A stretch of DNA of 64,000 nucleotides from Bryobacterales bacterium (GTDB taxonomy: Bacteria > Acidobacteriota > Terriglobia > Bryobacterales > Bryobacteraceae): NCBI GenBank assembly GCA_003166865.1, contig PMUP01000064.1, forward strand, positions 1 through 64,000, written 5' to 3'. The position numbers and the translations under genes are program-made. Under the pieces are notes generated by a model. The model saw nothing but the letters and a program-made list of their open reading frames with translations. It had not been told where the DNA came from and did not search any database. Position 1 is the stretch's first letter; each line of letters begins with the position of its first letter. Below, piece after piece: positions 36,503 to 44,594 of this stretch.

Positions 36503-37770
36503 CGTGGTTCGCTGTGGGCGCCACCGTCGTCTGGGCCGTACTGCTGTGTGTCATCACGGTGGTTCAAGTCCTGTACACGGAATCGTTGCGCCTGCGGTCG
36601 CGCGATCTGCCCGCGCTCCAATTCTTCAAGGAGACTCTGGAAGATCGCATCGGGGTGCAGGGCGACGACGGCGTGCTGGCGTTTTCGCTGATCAAGCACA
36701 CCTTGATACTGCTGCTGGGCGTTTGCTTTCTGGCCACGCGCGAGGGCGAGCCGGCGCCCTGGCAGAACCTTTTTGAAGCAGCGCTCTTCGCCTGGCTCAC
36801 CATGCTGCTCTCCACCTATGTTCTGGCCCAGGTGCTGTACCGCAAAACCAGCGGCCGCTGGCTGCTTCCGCTCGCTCCCGTGCTGCGGGTGTGCGCGCTG
36901 CTGGTGCGCCCGCTCACCGCGGTGCTCGGCTTCTTCCAGTCCCTTGTTGAGCTCTCCAAGCCTGCCGCAACCAATGAAGAGAGCCCCAGCCCGGCACAGG
37001 ACATTGAGGCGCTAATCTCGGCCGGTGAAGAGGAAGGCCTCATCGAGAAAGACGATCGAAAACTCATTGAGTCCGTGGTTGCATTTGGCGACAAGACCGT
37101 CCGCGAGGTCATGACGCCGCGTCCCAAAATGGTGGCGATCGACGCGAACCGCTCGCTCGAGGACCTGCGCGAGCTGGTGATTCACGAGCAATATTCGCGC
37201 ATTCCCGTTTATGACCAAAGCATCGACAACATCATCGGTTTCGTGCACGTGCGCGACATGTTCGAGCTCGACGAAGCCGATCGCCAAGGCCGCCGCGTCC
37301 GGGAACTAACGCGCCCCATCCGGTTGATTCCCGAAACCAAGCCGGTGAACGATCTGCTTCGCGAGATGCAGCACGACGGCGCCCACATGGCCATCGTCAT
37401 TGACGAATACGGCAATGCGGCGGGTCTGGCGACCATGGAAGACATGGTGGAGGAAATCCTGGGCGAAATTCACGACGAGCACGAGCCCGAGCGCGACGTG
37501 CAAAAGCAGCCCGACGGCAGCTTCGTGGTGGCGGGCAGCCTGGATCTGGACCGCTTGCACGATCTGCTGGAGTTCCGCCCGCCGGAAGAGACCGAGTCCA
37601 CCACCATCGGCGGCCTGGTTACGGAATGGCTGGGGCACGTGCCGCACGTCGGCGAGGTCATCGAGCGCGATGGAATCCGCCTGGAAGTTCTGGCCGGCGA
37701 CGAGCTGAAAGTGGAGCAAGTGCGCGTATCGAAAGTGGCCCCGGAAACCGTGCCCGAGACCCGAGCATGA
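36499..37770 (+). CDS. CNNM/CBS-domain transport protein (CorC/HlyC family)
   Basis: 423 residues from ATG 36499, overlapping ybeY. N-terminal DUF21/CNNM membrane domain with four hydrophobic helices (about 1-150), then two CBS domains (VREVMTPRPKMVAIDANRSLEDL ... GAHMAIVIDEYGNAAGLATMEDMVEEILGEIHDEHE) and a C-terminal CorC_HlyC domain (FVVAGSLDLDRLHDLL ... TTIGGLVTEWLGHVPHVGE). Family members mediate Mg2+ or Co2+ efflux. The position between ybeY and era matches many bacterial genomes. Its stop overlaps the era start (ATGA). Confidence 0.92.
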   Translation: MTWFAVGATVVWAVLLCVITVVQVLYTESLRLRSRDLPALQFFKETLEDRIGVQGDDGVLAFSLIKHTLILLLGVCFLATREGEPAPWQNLFEAALFAWLTMLLSTYVLAQVLYRKTSGRWLLPLAPVLRVCALLVRPLTAVLGFFQSLVELSKPAATNEESPSPAQDIEALISAGEEEGLIEKDDRKLIESVVAFGDKTVREVMTPRPKMVAIDANRSLEDLRELVIHEQYSRIPVYDQSIDNIIGFVHVRDMFELDEADRQGRRVRELTRPIRLIPETKPVNDLLREMQHDGAHMAIVIDEYGNAAGLATMEDMVEEILGEIHDEHEPERDVQKQPDGSFVVAGSLDLDRLHDLLEFRPPEETESTTIGGLVTEWLGHVPHVGEVIERDGIRLEVLAGDELKVEQVRVSKVAPETVPETRA

Positions 37771-38672
37771 GCGAATTCCGCTCGGGGTTCGCTTCGCTGA
37801 TCGGCCGGCCCAACGCAGGGAAATCGACGCTGTTGAACGCGCTCATCGGCGAAAAGCTGGCCATCGTTTCCGATAAGCCGCAGACCACCCGCACCACCAT
37901 TCAAGGGGTGGTGAATCTGCCCGGCGCGCAAGTGGTTTTTGTCGACACGCCCGGCATTCATAAGTCGACCACGCTGTTCAACCGGCGCATGATGGAGACC
38001 GTGCGGACAGCGCTGCAGGATCGCGACGTCCTGCTCTATGTGGCCGACGCATCCATTCCCTTCTCCACCGAAGATGCCGAGGCCGTGTCCGTGCTGAAGG
38101 ACCTGTCTACGCCCGTCTTTCTGCTGGCCAACAAAATCGACCGCGTGCAAGACAAGCGCAAGCTGCTGCCGTTCATCGAGCAATACAAAACGATCCGGGA
38201 GTTCGACGAATACCTCCCGGTTTCAGCCACCACCGGGGAGGGCCTGGATCGCGTGCGCGAAGCTATCGTTTCGCGTCTTCCGGAAGGGCCGGCCTATTTC
38301 CCGGCCGACCATCTGACCGATCAACCCGAGCGATTTCTGGCGGCTGAAATGATCCGCGAGCAAATCCTCCGCCACACTCGCCAAGAGGTGCCTCATTCCG
38401 TGGCCGTGCTGATCGACCGCTGGGAGGAATCGTCGAAGATCACCAAAATCGCCGCGACCATCTACGTCGAACGCGACGGTCAGAAGGCTATCGTCATCGG
38501 CGCGGGCGGCGCGGCTCTCAAGAAAATCGGCACGCTGGCGCGCTATGAAATTGAAAAGATGGTGGGGCACAAGGTCTTTCTAGAACTGTTTGTCAAAGTG
38601 CAAAAGGACTGGCGCGAAAATCCCGCGTTTCTTAATGCCATTGACTGGCGATCCATGCGGGGGGAGAATTAA
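37767..38672 (+). CDS. era: GTPase Era
   Basis: 301 residues from ATG 37767, overlapping the previous stop; the longer open frame from 37626 is a shadow. G1 is GRPNAGKS (13-20), G3 DTPG (60-63) and G4 NKID. The C-terminal KH domain contains the VIGAGGAALKKIG loop (GxxG, here GAGG). Era binds the 3' end of 16S rRNA during 30S assembly. It ends the phoH-ybeY-corC-era block. Confidence 0.96.
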   Translation: MSEFRSGFASLIGRPNAGKSTLLNALIGEKLAIVSDKPQTTRTTIQGVVNLPGAQVVFVDTPGIHKSTTLFNRRMMETVRTALQDRDVLLYVADASIPFSTEDAEAVSVLKDLSTPVFLLANKIDRVQDKRKLLPFIEQYKTIREFDEYLPVSATTGEGLDRVREAIVSRLPEGPAYFPADHLTDQPERFLAAEMIREQILRHTRQEVPHSVAVLIDRWEESSKITKIAATIYVERDGQKAIVIGAGGAALKKIGTLARYEIEKMVGHKVFLELFVKVQKDWRENPAFLNAIDWRSMRGEN

Positions 38673-38678
38673 ACTCGC

Positions 38679-38969
38679 ATGCGACTCTTTTCTCTTGCGA
38701 TCTTGTTTGCTCTGCTCCTGACGCCCCTGCTGGCTCAAAAGGACAAGACGCCGGTCACCGACGACATAATTGTGGATCAGGTCAAGGTGAGGCTGGCGGA
38801 CGATTCCGAGGTGGGAGGCCAGCCCATCAACGTGGATGCCCACGGCGGCACGGTGGTGCTCACCGGCAAGGTGACCCACGACAAGTTGAGGGAAAAAGCC
38901 GAGAAGATAGCCAAGAAGGTAAAAGGCGTGATTGGCGTGGACAACAAGCTGGTGGTCAGCCCAAATTGA
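38679..38969 (+). CDS. Secreted BON-domain protein
   Basis: 96 residues. A signal peptide (LFSLAILFALLLTPLLAQ) precedes one BON domain: DDIIVDQVKVRLADDSEVGGQPINVDAHGGTVVLTG and VKGVIGVDNKLVV. BON domains bind phospholipid or stabilise envelopes. The gene starts 6 bp after era and is probably read with it, although it is not part of the conserved core block. Confidence 0.88.
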   Translation: MRLFSLAILFALLLTPLLAQKDKTPVTDDIIVDQVKVRLADDSEVGGQPINVDAHGGTVVLTGKVTHDKLREKAEKIAKKVKGVIGVDNKLVVSPN

Positions 38970-39052
38970 CGGCGTTTAGATCACGGCCCCCGCGTTTACG
39001 TTTCTTGACACTTCGCAAGTAACCGCCGTAAGTAGTTCATCGCCCAGTAGTA

Positions 39053-40237
39053 GTGATGAAAGTGTGCGCCATGTTGGCCAGTGTGTTGATCGCCGTGTTG
39101 GTGGGCTTCGCGCAAGCTCCGCCGGCGCTGAAATCGGTGATCGGCGAAGTGACTTCCATCGATGGCGCGGGCAAGCAAATCAAGTTAAAGGCCGATGACG
39201 GCGCGGTCTACACGGTCACTCTGAGCGATAGCACGTCATTTCTCCGCATCCCGCCGGGTGAAAAGGATGTCAAGAAGGCGACCAAAATCGTGTTTTCGGA
39301 TGTGGCGGTGGGTGACCGCGCACTGGCCCGAGTGCCGCTTGAGGAAGGCGCTACCACCGTCCCCGCGCGCACTCTGGTCATCATGACCAAGGCCGATCTG
39401 GCCCAGAAACATCAGCACGACCAGGCAGAATGGCAGACACGCGGTGTGGTTGGCACGGTGTCCGCGCTGAACGCGGCTAGCAAGGAAGTCACGATCACAA
39501 CGCGGGGCCGCGAGCCGAAGACCATCGTGATTGACGCGTCGGCAGCCGATTTCCGGCGTTACGCGCCTGATTCGGTCAAATTCGCGGATGCCAAGCCCAG
39601 CTCGTTTACCGAGCTGCAGGCTGGCGACATTGTGCGCGCTCTCGGCGACAAGAACGAGGACGGAACGCACCTGAAAGCCGAGGAACTGATTTCAGGAGCC
39701 TTCCAGACGCTGGCCGGCACGGTTGAATCCGTGGATGCTGCGGCCAATACCGTCCAACTCACGAACCTGCAAACCAAGAAGCCGCTGGTGGTTCACATCA
39801 ACCAAGGCACCCTGTTGCGACGCCTGGATCCCGTGGTGGCAGCGGCGCTCGCTCGGCGGCTTCGGCCTGATTCGGCCGGTGGTGGTGGCCCTGGCGGGGC
39901 GGCGGGCGGGCCAGGAGCGGCTGGTGGTCCAGCAGCGGGGGAGCGTCCAGCGGGCGTACCCGGTGGCCCGGGCGGTTTTCGCGGACCCGGCGGCGGCGCG
40001 GGCGCCAACGGCGATCTCCAGCAGGTGCTCGAACGGATGCCGCAGCTGGCGCTTTCGGAGTTGAAAAAAGGCGATGCGGTGATCGTCTCCAGTTCGAGAG
40101 GCCCCGACGATTCTTCGGTCACCGCCTTTGCGTTTGTCGCAGGCGTGGAACCTTTCCTGGCGGCTGCTCCGCGCACCGGTGGACAAGTGAACTTAGGATC
40201 TTGGAATCTCGAGGTCGGCGGCGGGCCGGAGGAATGA
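39053..40237 (+). CDS. Secreted protein with DUF5666-like repeats and a Gly/Pro-rich insert
   Basis: 394 residues; GTG 39053 and ATG 39056 are both possible starts. Signal peptide ends near GFAQAPP. Three repeat units follow, each starting G-x-V-x-S-x-D/N-A (SVIGEVTSIDGAGKQIKLK; GVVGTVSALNAASKEVTI; LAGTVESVDAAANTVQLT), the DUF5666 pattern. Between the third unit and the C-terminal part (about residues 282-325) is a Gly/Ala/Pro tract encoded by ggcgg-type repeats, like that in the next gene. The function of DUF5666 proteins is unknown. A TTGACA lies at 39005-39010 but without a good -10. Confidence 0.8.
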   Translation: MMKVCAMLASVLIAVLVGFAQAPPALKSVIGEVTSIDGAGKQIKLKADDGAVYTVTLSDSTSFLRIPPGEKDVKKATKIVFSDVAVGDRALARVPLEEGATTVPARTLVIMTKADLAQKHQHDQAEWQTRGVVGTVSALNAASKEVTITTRGREPKTIVIDASAADFRRYAPDSVKFADAKPSSFTELQAGDIVRALGDKNEDGTHLKAEELISGAFQTLAGTVESVDAAANTVQLTNLQTKKPLVVHINQGTLLRRLDPVVAAALARRLRPDSAGGGGPGGAAGGPGAAGGPAAGERPAGVPGGPGGFRGPGGGAGANGDLQQVLERMPQLALSELKKGDAVIVSSSRGPDDSSVTAFAFVAGVEPFLAAAPRTGGQVNLGSWNLEVGGGPEE

Positions 40238-40266
40238 TCCCGGTAGACCGATAACAAAGGTACGAA

Positions 40267-43200
40267 ATGAAACCCCTACTGTGGCTCCTCCTGCTGTTGT
40301 TGACCCTATTGTCGCCGCTGACTCTCCTGACGCCAAAGCTCGATGCCCAATCGTCCGCCACCGTGCATGGCGCAGTCAGCGACGAATCCGGCGCGGTGAT
40401 TCCGGGCGCCAAGGTCACGGTGTCCAATGCCGCGGGCCCGGTGAAATCGGGAACCGCGGGCGACGACGGCAACTATTCGATCACTGGCCTCGCGCCCGGC
40501 AAGTACAGCGTCCAGGCTACTTCGCCCGGGCTGCAACAAATCCAGCCCTTCGCGGTCGATCTGACAGCGTCGCCAACCGTGACGGCCAACATACAGTTGC
40601 AGGTGGCCGCCGAAAAGCAGGAAGTGACGGTGCAAGAAAACCCCGGACCCCAAATCAGTGTCGACCCTTCGCAAAATGCGGGCGCCCTAATCTTGCGGGG
40701 AGCGGATTTGCAGGCGCTGTCGGACGATCCCGATGATTTGCAGGCCGATTTACAAGCTCTGGCCGGACCATCCGCGGGACCGAGCGGAGGGCAGATCTAC
40801 ATCGACGGCTTTACTGGCGGCACGCTGCCGAGCAAAGACTCCATCCGCGAGATCCGCATCAATCAGAACCCGTTTTCGGCCGAGTACGACAAACTCGGGT
40901 ACGGACGCATCGAGATCCTGACCAAGCCAGGGACCGACAAGTTGCACGGCAACGTCAACGTTGACTTCGGCGATGGCATCTGGGATGCGCGAAACCCCTA
41001 CGCCGCCGAGAAAGCGCCGTTCTTGCAGAAGAACTTCGGCGGGTCCCTCAGCGGCGCTCTCGGCAAGAAGGCGTCTTTCTTTCTGGATGTGCAGGATCGC
41101 GATATTAACAACGGAAACATCATCAACGGCTTCAACGTAACCCCAAGTACGTTCGCGATCGCGCCTTTCAATAGCGTCTTCGTACAACCTCAGAACCGTC
41201 TTCGAATCAGCCCGCGCATCGATTATCAACTTAGCAAGAACAACACGCTGACCATGCGCTACGGTTACACGCGTAACGATCTTGACAACCAGGGCGTGGG
41301 GAATCTGAGTCTTTTAACCACCGGCTTTCATGCGTTGAACACGGACCAAACGGTGCAGCTGATCGAAACGGCTGTCCTCAGCACCAAGGTGATCAACGAG
41401 ACGCATTTTCAGTTGTATCACCAGCAATCGGATGAGACGTCCAATAGCCCTCTGGCCGCTATTAACGTGGGCGGAGCGTTTAATGGCGGCGGAGCCCAAA
41501 TAGGAACCTACATCAACACCCAAAACAACTACGAGCTGCAGAACTACACTACGATTTCCGGCGGCGCGCATACCTGGAAATTTGGCGTTCGCGTTCGCGC
41601 CGTCACCATTAACAACTTTTCGCCTCAAAACTTCGGAGGCAGTTACAATTTCAACGGCGTCTACGCGCCGATTCTCAATGCGGACAACCAGCCCGTGGCG
41701 CCGGGTGTGACCTGCGATGCAGCCGACCAAAATCCCGCCGACTGTGTACAGCTCACTTCAATCCAGGTCTACCAGCGCACCCTAATACTGCAACAGATGG
41801 GCTTGAGCCCGCTGGCCATCCAGCAGCTGGGGGCCGGACCATCCCAGTTCACCATTAACGCTGGAAATCCTTACGTGAACGTCAATATGGCGGATGTCGG
41901 TGCATTTGTCGGTGACGACTGGCGCGTGAAACCCAACCTCACACTGAGCCTGGGCCTGCGCTTCGAAACCCAGACCGACATTCACGACTGGCACGATTGG
42001 GCGCCGCGCGTCGGATTCGCCTGGGCACCCGGCCAAAGCAAGAACAATCCTCGCCCCAGCACGGTGTTCCGAGGCGGCTTTGGCATTTTCTACGATCGCG
42101 TCAGCCAAATAAACATCGAGACCGCGGAGCGCTACAACGGCATTTTGCAGCAGCAATATGTGATCACGCAGAGCGCCGCCAATCCGATCCCGTACGACTC
42201 CTCGGTGGTGGGCATTCCCCCGGGCTTGTCATTGCCGCCCGAATCCACGCAGACCATCGAGCTTCTCGATTCGCACATTCACGCGCCCTACATCTTGCAG
42301 GAAGCTTTCACCGTGGAGCGCCAGCTACCCAAGAACACAACGATATCGGAGAACTACGTAAACTCGCACGGCTTGCATGAACTGCGATCGCAGGATATTA
42401 ACGCGCCCGAGCTCGACACCTACACGGGGCCTGGCACCGGCATCTTCCCCCTCTACTCCGAGTACAAAACAGATCCCGTGCTTTTGATGGAATCGGCGGG
42501 GCTGTTCAACCAGTGGCAGTTGATCACCAACGTCCGCTCGCAATTGAACAAGAGAATCTCGCTGAATGGGTTCTATATGTATGGCCGCGCCTATAGCAAC
42601 ACCGACGGCGTCGGCACGCTGCCCTCAAATCCTTACAGCATGCAAGGCGAGTACGGACCTTCCGCGCTCGACCAACGCAACCGTGGTTTCATAGGCGGCA
42701 CCATCAGTGCATGGTGGGCGCTTCAGCTGGCGCCTTTTGTCACTATGAATACCGGTGCGCCATTTAACATCACCACCGGCACCGACCCCTACGGCGACAC
42801 GCTGTTCAACGAACGGCCCGGAATCTCACCAACCCCCACGAAGTATTTCTTTAACGGCGTCTATCTCGATCCCAACCCCACGCCGGGCGAGGCGATTCTG
42901 CCGCGCAACTTCGGCCGGAGCCCGGGCAATGTCAGCATCAACCTGCGCCTCAGCAAGACGTTCGGGTTCGGCGGGTCGCGTGAGAGCACCAGGAACAATC
43001 GCAACAATGGCGACTTCGGTGGCGGCGGCCCAGGTGGCGGCGGAGGCGGTGGTGGACGTGGAGGCGGTGGCGGAGGTCAGGGCGGCGGACCAGGTGGCGG
43101 CGGCTTCGCGGGCGGTCCGGGAGGCGGCGGTGGTCCCGGCGGCTTCTTCCGCGGGCTTGGCGGAGGCACATCCACCGGTCAGCGCTACAACCTGACACTA

Positions 43201-43368
43201 TCCGTCCAGGCGCGCAACTTGCTCAATCACGTCAATCCCGGACCCATCAACGGCATCATCACGTCGCCGCTGTTTGACGAATCGAACACCCTGGCTGGCG
43301 GCGTCGGCGCCTTTGCGCAGAGCGGACTGAACCGCAGAATCGATTTGCAGGCGCGGTTCACGTTCTAG
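40267..43368 (+). CDS. TonB-dependent receptor with carboxypeptidase-regulatory N-terminal domain
   Basis: 1033 residues. A long hydrophobic signal (LLWLLLLLLTLLSPLTLL) is followed by a carboxypeptidase-regulatory (CarboxypepD_reg) domain (ATVHGAVSDESGAVIPGAKVTV ... GKYSVQATSPGLQ), then a plug-like region and a large beta barrel ending in ...RRIDLQARFTF with a terminal aromatic residue, the outer-membrane insertion signal. This Oar-like architecture is the commonest outer-membrane receptor of Acidobacteria; ligand unknown. Residues about 908-970 carry a Gly-rich tract (gggpGGGGGGGG-type) inside a predicted extracellular loop. It starts 29 bp after the previous gene. Confidence 0.9.
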   Translation: MKPLLWLLLLLLTLLSPLTLLTPKLDAQSSATVHGAVSDESGAVIPGAKVTVSNAAGPVKSGTAGDDGNYSITGLAPGKYSVQATSPGLQQIQPFAVDLTASPTVTANIQLQVAAEKQEVTVQENPGPQISVDPSQNAGALILRGADLQALSDDPDDLQADLQALAGPSAGPSGGQIYIDGFTGGTLPSKDSIREIRINQNPFSAEYDKLGYGRIEILTKPGTDKLHGNVNVDFGDGIWDARNPYAAEKAPFLQKNFGGSLSGALGKKASFFLDVQDRDINNGNIINGFNVTPSTFAIAPFNSVFVQPQNRLRISPRIDYQLSKNNTLTMRYGYTRNDLDNQGVGNLSLLTTGFHALNTDQTVQLIETAVLSTKVINETHFQLYHQQSDETSNSPLAAINVGGAFNGGGAQIGTYINTQNNYELQNYTTISGGAHTWKFGVRVRAVTINNFSPQNFGGSYNFNGVYAPILNADNQPVAPGVTCDAADQNPADCVQLTSIQVYQRTLILQQMGLSPLAIQQLGAGPSQFTINAGNPYVNVNMADVGAFVGDDWRVKPNLTLSLGLRFETQTDIHDWHDWAPRVGFAWAPGQSKNNPRPSTVFRGGFGIFYDRVSQINIETAERYNGILQQQYVITQSAANPIPYDSSVVGIPPGLSLPPESTQTIELLDSHIHAPYILQEAFTVERQLPKNTTISENYVNSHGLHELRSQDINAPELDTYTGPGTGIFPLYSEYKTDPVLLMESAGLFNQWQLITNVRSQLNKRISLNGFYMYGRAYSNTDGVGTLPSNPYSMQGEYGPSALDQRNRGFIGGTISAWWALQLAPFVTMNTGAPFNITTGTDPYGDTLFNERPGISPTPTKYFFNGVYLDPNPTPGEAILPRNFGRSPGNVSINLRLSKTFGFGGSRESTRNNRNNGDFGGGGPGGGGGGGGRGGGGGGQGGGPGGGGFAGGPGGGGGPGGFFRGLGGGTSTGQRYNLTLSVQARNLLNHVNPGPINGIITSPLFDESNTLAGGVGAFAQSGLNRRIDLQARFTF

Positions 43369-43409
43369 GCCGTTACGCTGGCTGCCGGGCGCGGCTCAGA
43401 TAACCCTGT

Positions 43410-43436
43410 TAAACTGAATCACGCTAAACTGAATCA
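43410..43436. repeat. 15-bp-period tandem duplication upstream of the Trm112-like gene
   Basis: TAAACTGAATCA occurs at 43410-43421 and again at 43425-43436, a 15-bp period, ending 4 bp before the ATG at 43441. It probably arose by slippage or serial duplication; no function is evident. A similar 15-bp period duplication lies before yicC. Confidence 0.75.
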
Positions 43437-43440
43437 AACC

Positions 43441-43611
43441 ATGGCAATCAGCAAGGATTTGCTCGACATACTGGTCTGTCCGCTGTGCAAGGCGGAGTTG
43501 GAGATGAAGCCCGATCAGAGCGGCTTGAAATGCGTCCAGTGCAAGCGCGTTTACCCGATTCGCGAAGACATTCCCGTCATGCTGATCGACGAGGCCAAGG
43601 TCGAAGAGTAA
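43441..43611 (+). CDS. Trm112-like zinc-binding protein
   Basis: 56 residues. Two zinc knuckles: CPLC (Cys13, Cys16) and CVQC (Cys31, Cys34), followed by YPIREDIPVML, the Trm112/YcaR signature. Bacterial members are often next to lipopolysaccharide or cell-envelope genes, as here, and in eukaryotes act as methyltransferase partners. Immediately followed by a glycosyltransferase 9 gene. Confidence 0.88.
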   Translation: MAISKDLLDILVCPLCKAELEMKPDQSGLKCVQCKRVYPIREDIPVMLIDEAKVEE

Positions 43612-43625
43612 GCTGACCTTTTCCA

Positions 43626-44594
43626 ATGACCAATGTGCTTGACCGCTTGCCCGAAGGCGCCCGGGTGGCTGTGATTCGCTTGCGGTCGTTGGGCGATAGC
43701 GTGCTGACGACGCCCGCGCTCGTTTTGTTGAAACAATTCCGCCCCGATTTGAAACTCAGCGTAGTGGTGGAAGACAATTTCGCCGCGGTCTTCACCGGCA
43801 ATCCCGATGTCGATCAAATCCTCGCACCGAATGCCGCCAGCCTGGCCCGCTTGCGCCCGCATCTTGCGCTCAATTTGCACGGCGGCGCCACCAGCGTGCG
43901 CCTGATGCTGGCAGCGGCGTCGGGATTGCGCGCCGGATTCGGCCATTTTCGCTTCCAGCCGATGTACAACATCCGCATTCCGCGCGCGCAGGAGATTTTG
44001 GGCCCGGAGATTTTGAAAATGGACCGCAAGGTTCATACGGCCGAACATCTCGCGTCCGCCATGTTTTATCTGGGAGTGCCGCAGTCCGAGATCCCGCGCG
44101 CGCGATTGTTTGCCGCGCCCTTTTCCCGGAGCGGTCCCTACGCCGTGTTGCATCCCCTGGCCTCGTCGCCCGAGAAGACTTGGCCGCGGGAAAACTTCCT
44201 CGCTGTCGCGAAACACCTTCGAGACCTGGGGATCGAACCACTGTTTGTCGCGGGCGCAGACGAAGATCTGTCGGCCTTCGGTGAACATTGTTGCTTTCAA
44301 GGCGCGGCGCTGGAAGAAGTGAAGTCGCTGCTCGCGGGCGCTTCGCTTTTCGTTGGAAATGACAGCGGCCCGGCCCATATCGCCGCGGCGTTCGGCCGCC
44401 CTGTAATTGTGCTTTTCGGATCGTCGGACGTGGAAAACTGGAGCCCCTGGCGCACCGAAAACGCGGTCCTGACGAGTCCGAATGGGATCAACTCAATTGA
44501 GGTGTCGGAGGTCGCAGAGGCCATCGACCGCCTCGTCCCACAACCCACCCCCCACTTCCTGCAACCCACCCCCCACCTCCCACAACCCAGATGA
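43626..44594 (+). CDS. Glycosyltransferase family 9 (heptosyltransferase-like)
   Basis: 322 residues. The N-terminal motif RVAVIRLRSLGDSVLTTPAL and the later ASSPEKTWPRENF and NDSGPAHIAAAFGRPVIVLFGSSD are typical of ADP-heptose:LPS heptosyltransferases. The last 18 residues are PTPH-type repeats encoded by a C-rich tract, unlike the family. The stop overlaps the next ATG (ATGA). The link with the following MsbA-like gene supports a role in lipid A-core assembly. Confidence 0.9.
   Translation: MTNVLDRLPEGARVAVIRLRSLGDSVLTTPALVLLKQFRPDLKLSVVVEDNFAAVFTGNPDVDQILAPNAASLARLRPHLALNLHGGATSVRLMLAAASGLRAGFGHFRFQPMYNIRIPRAQEILGPEILKMDRKVHTAEHLASAMFYLGVPQSEIPRARLFAAPFSRSGPYAVLHPLASSPEKTWPRENFLAVAKHLRDLGIEPLFVAGADEDLSAFGEHCCFQGAALEEVKSLLAGASLFVGNDSGPAHIAAAFGRPVIVLFGSSDVENWSPWRTENAVLTSPNGINSIEVSEVAEAIDRLVPQPTPHFLQPTPHLPQPR
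44537..44588 (+). repeat. C-rich repeat encoding the PTPH tail of the glycosyltransferase
   Basis: Two near-copies of a CAACCCACCCCCCAC unit (44541-44555 and 44562-44576) flanked by CCCACAACCC at both ends. On the minus strand this gives at least six runs of three or more G separated by short loops, a strong G-quadruplex pattern. The tract sits inside the reading frame just before the overlapping MsbA-like start at 44591. Confidence 0.75.
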
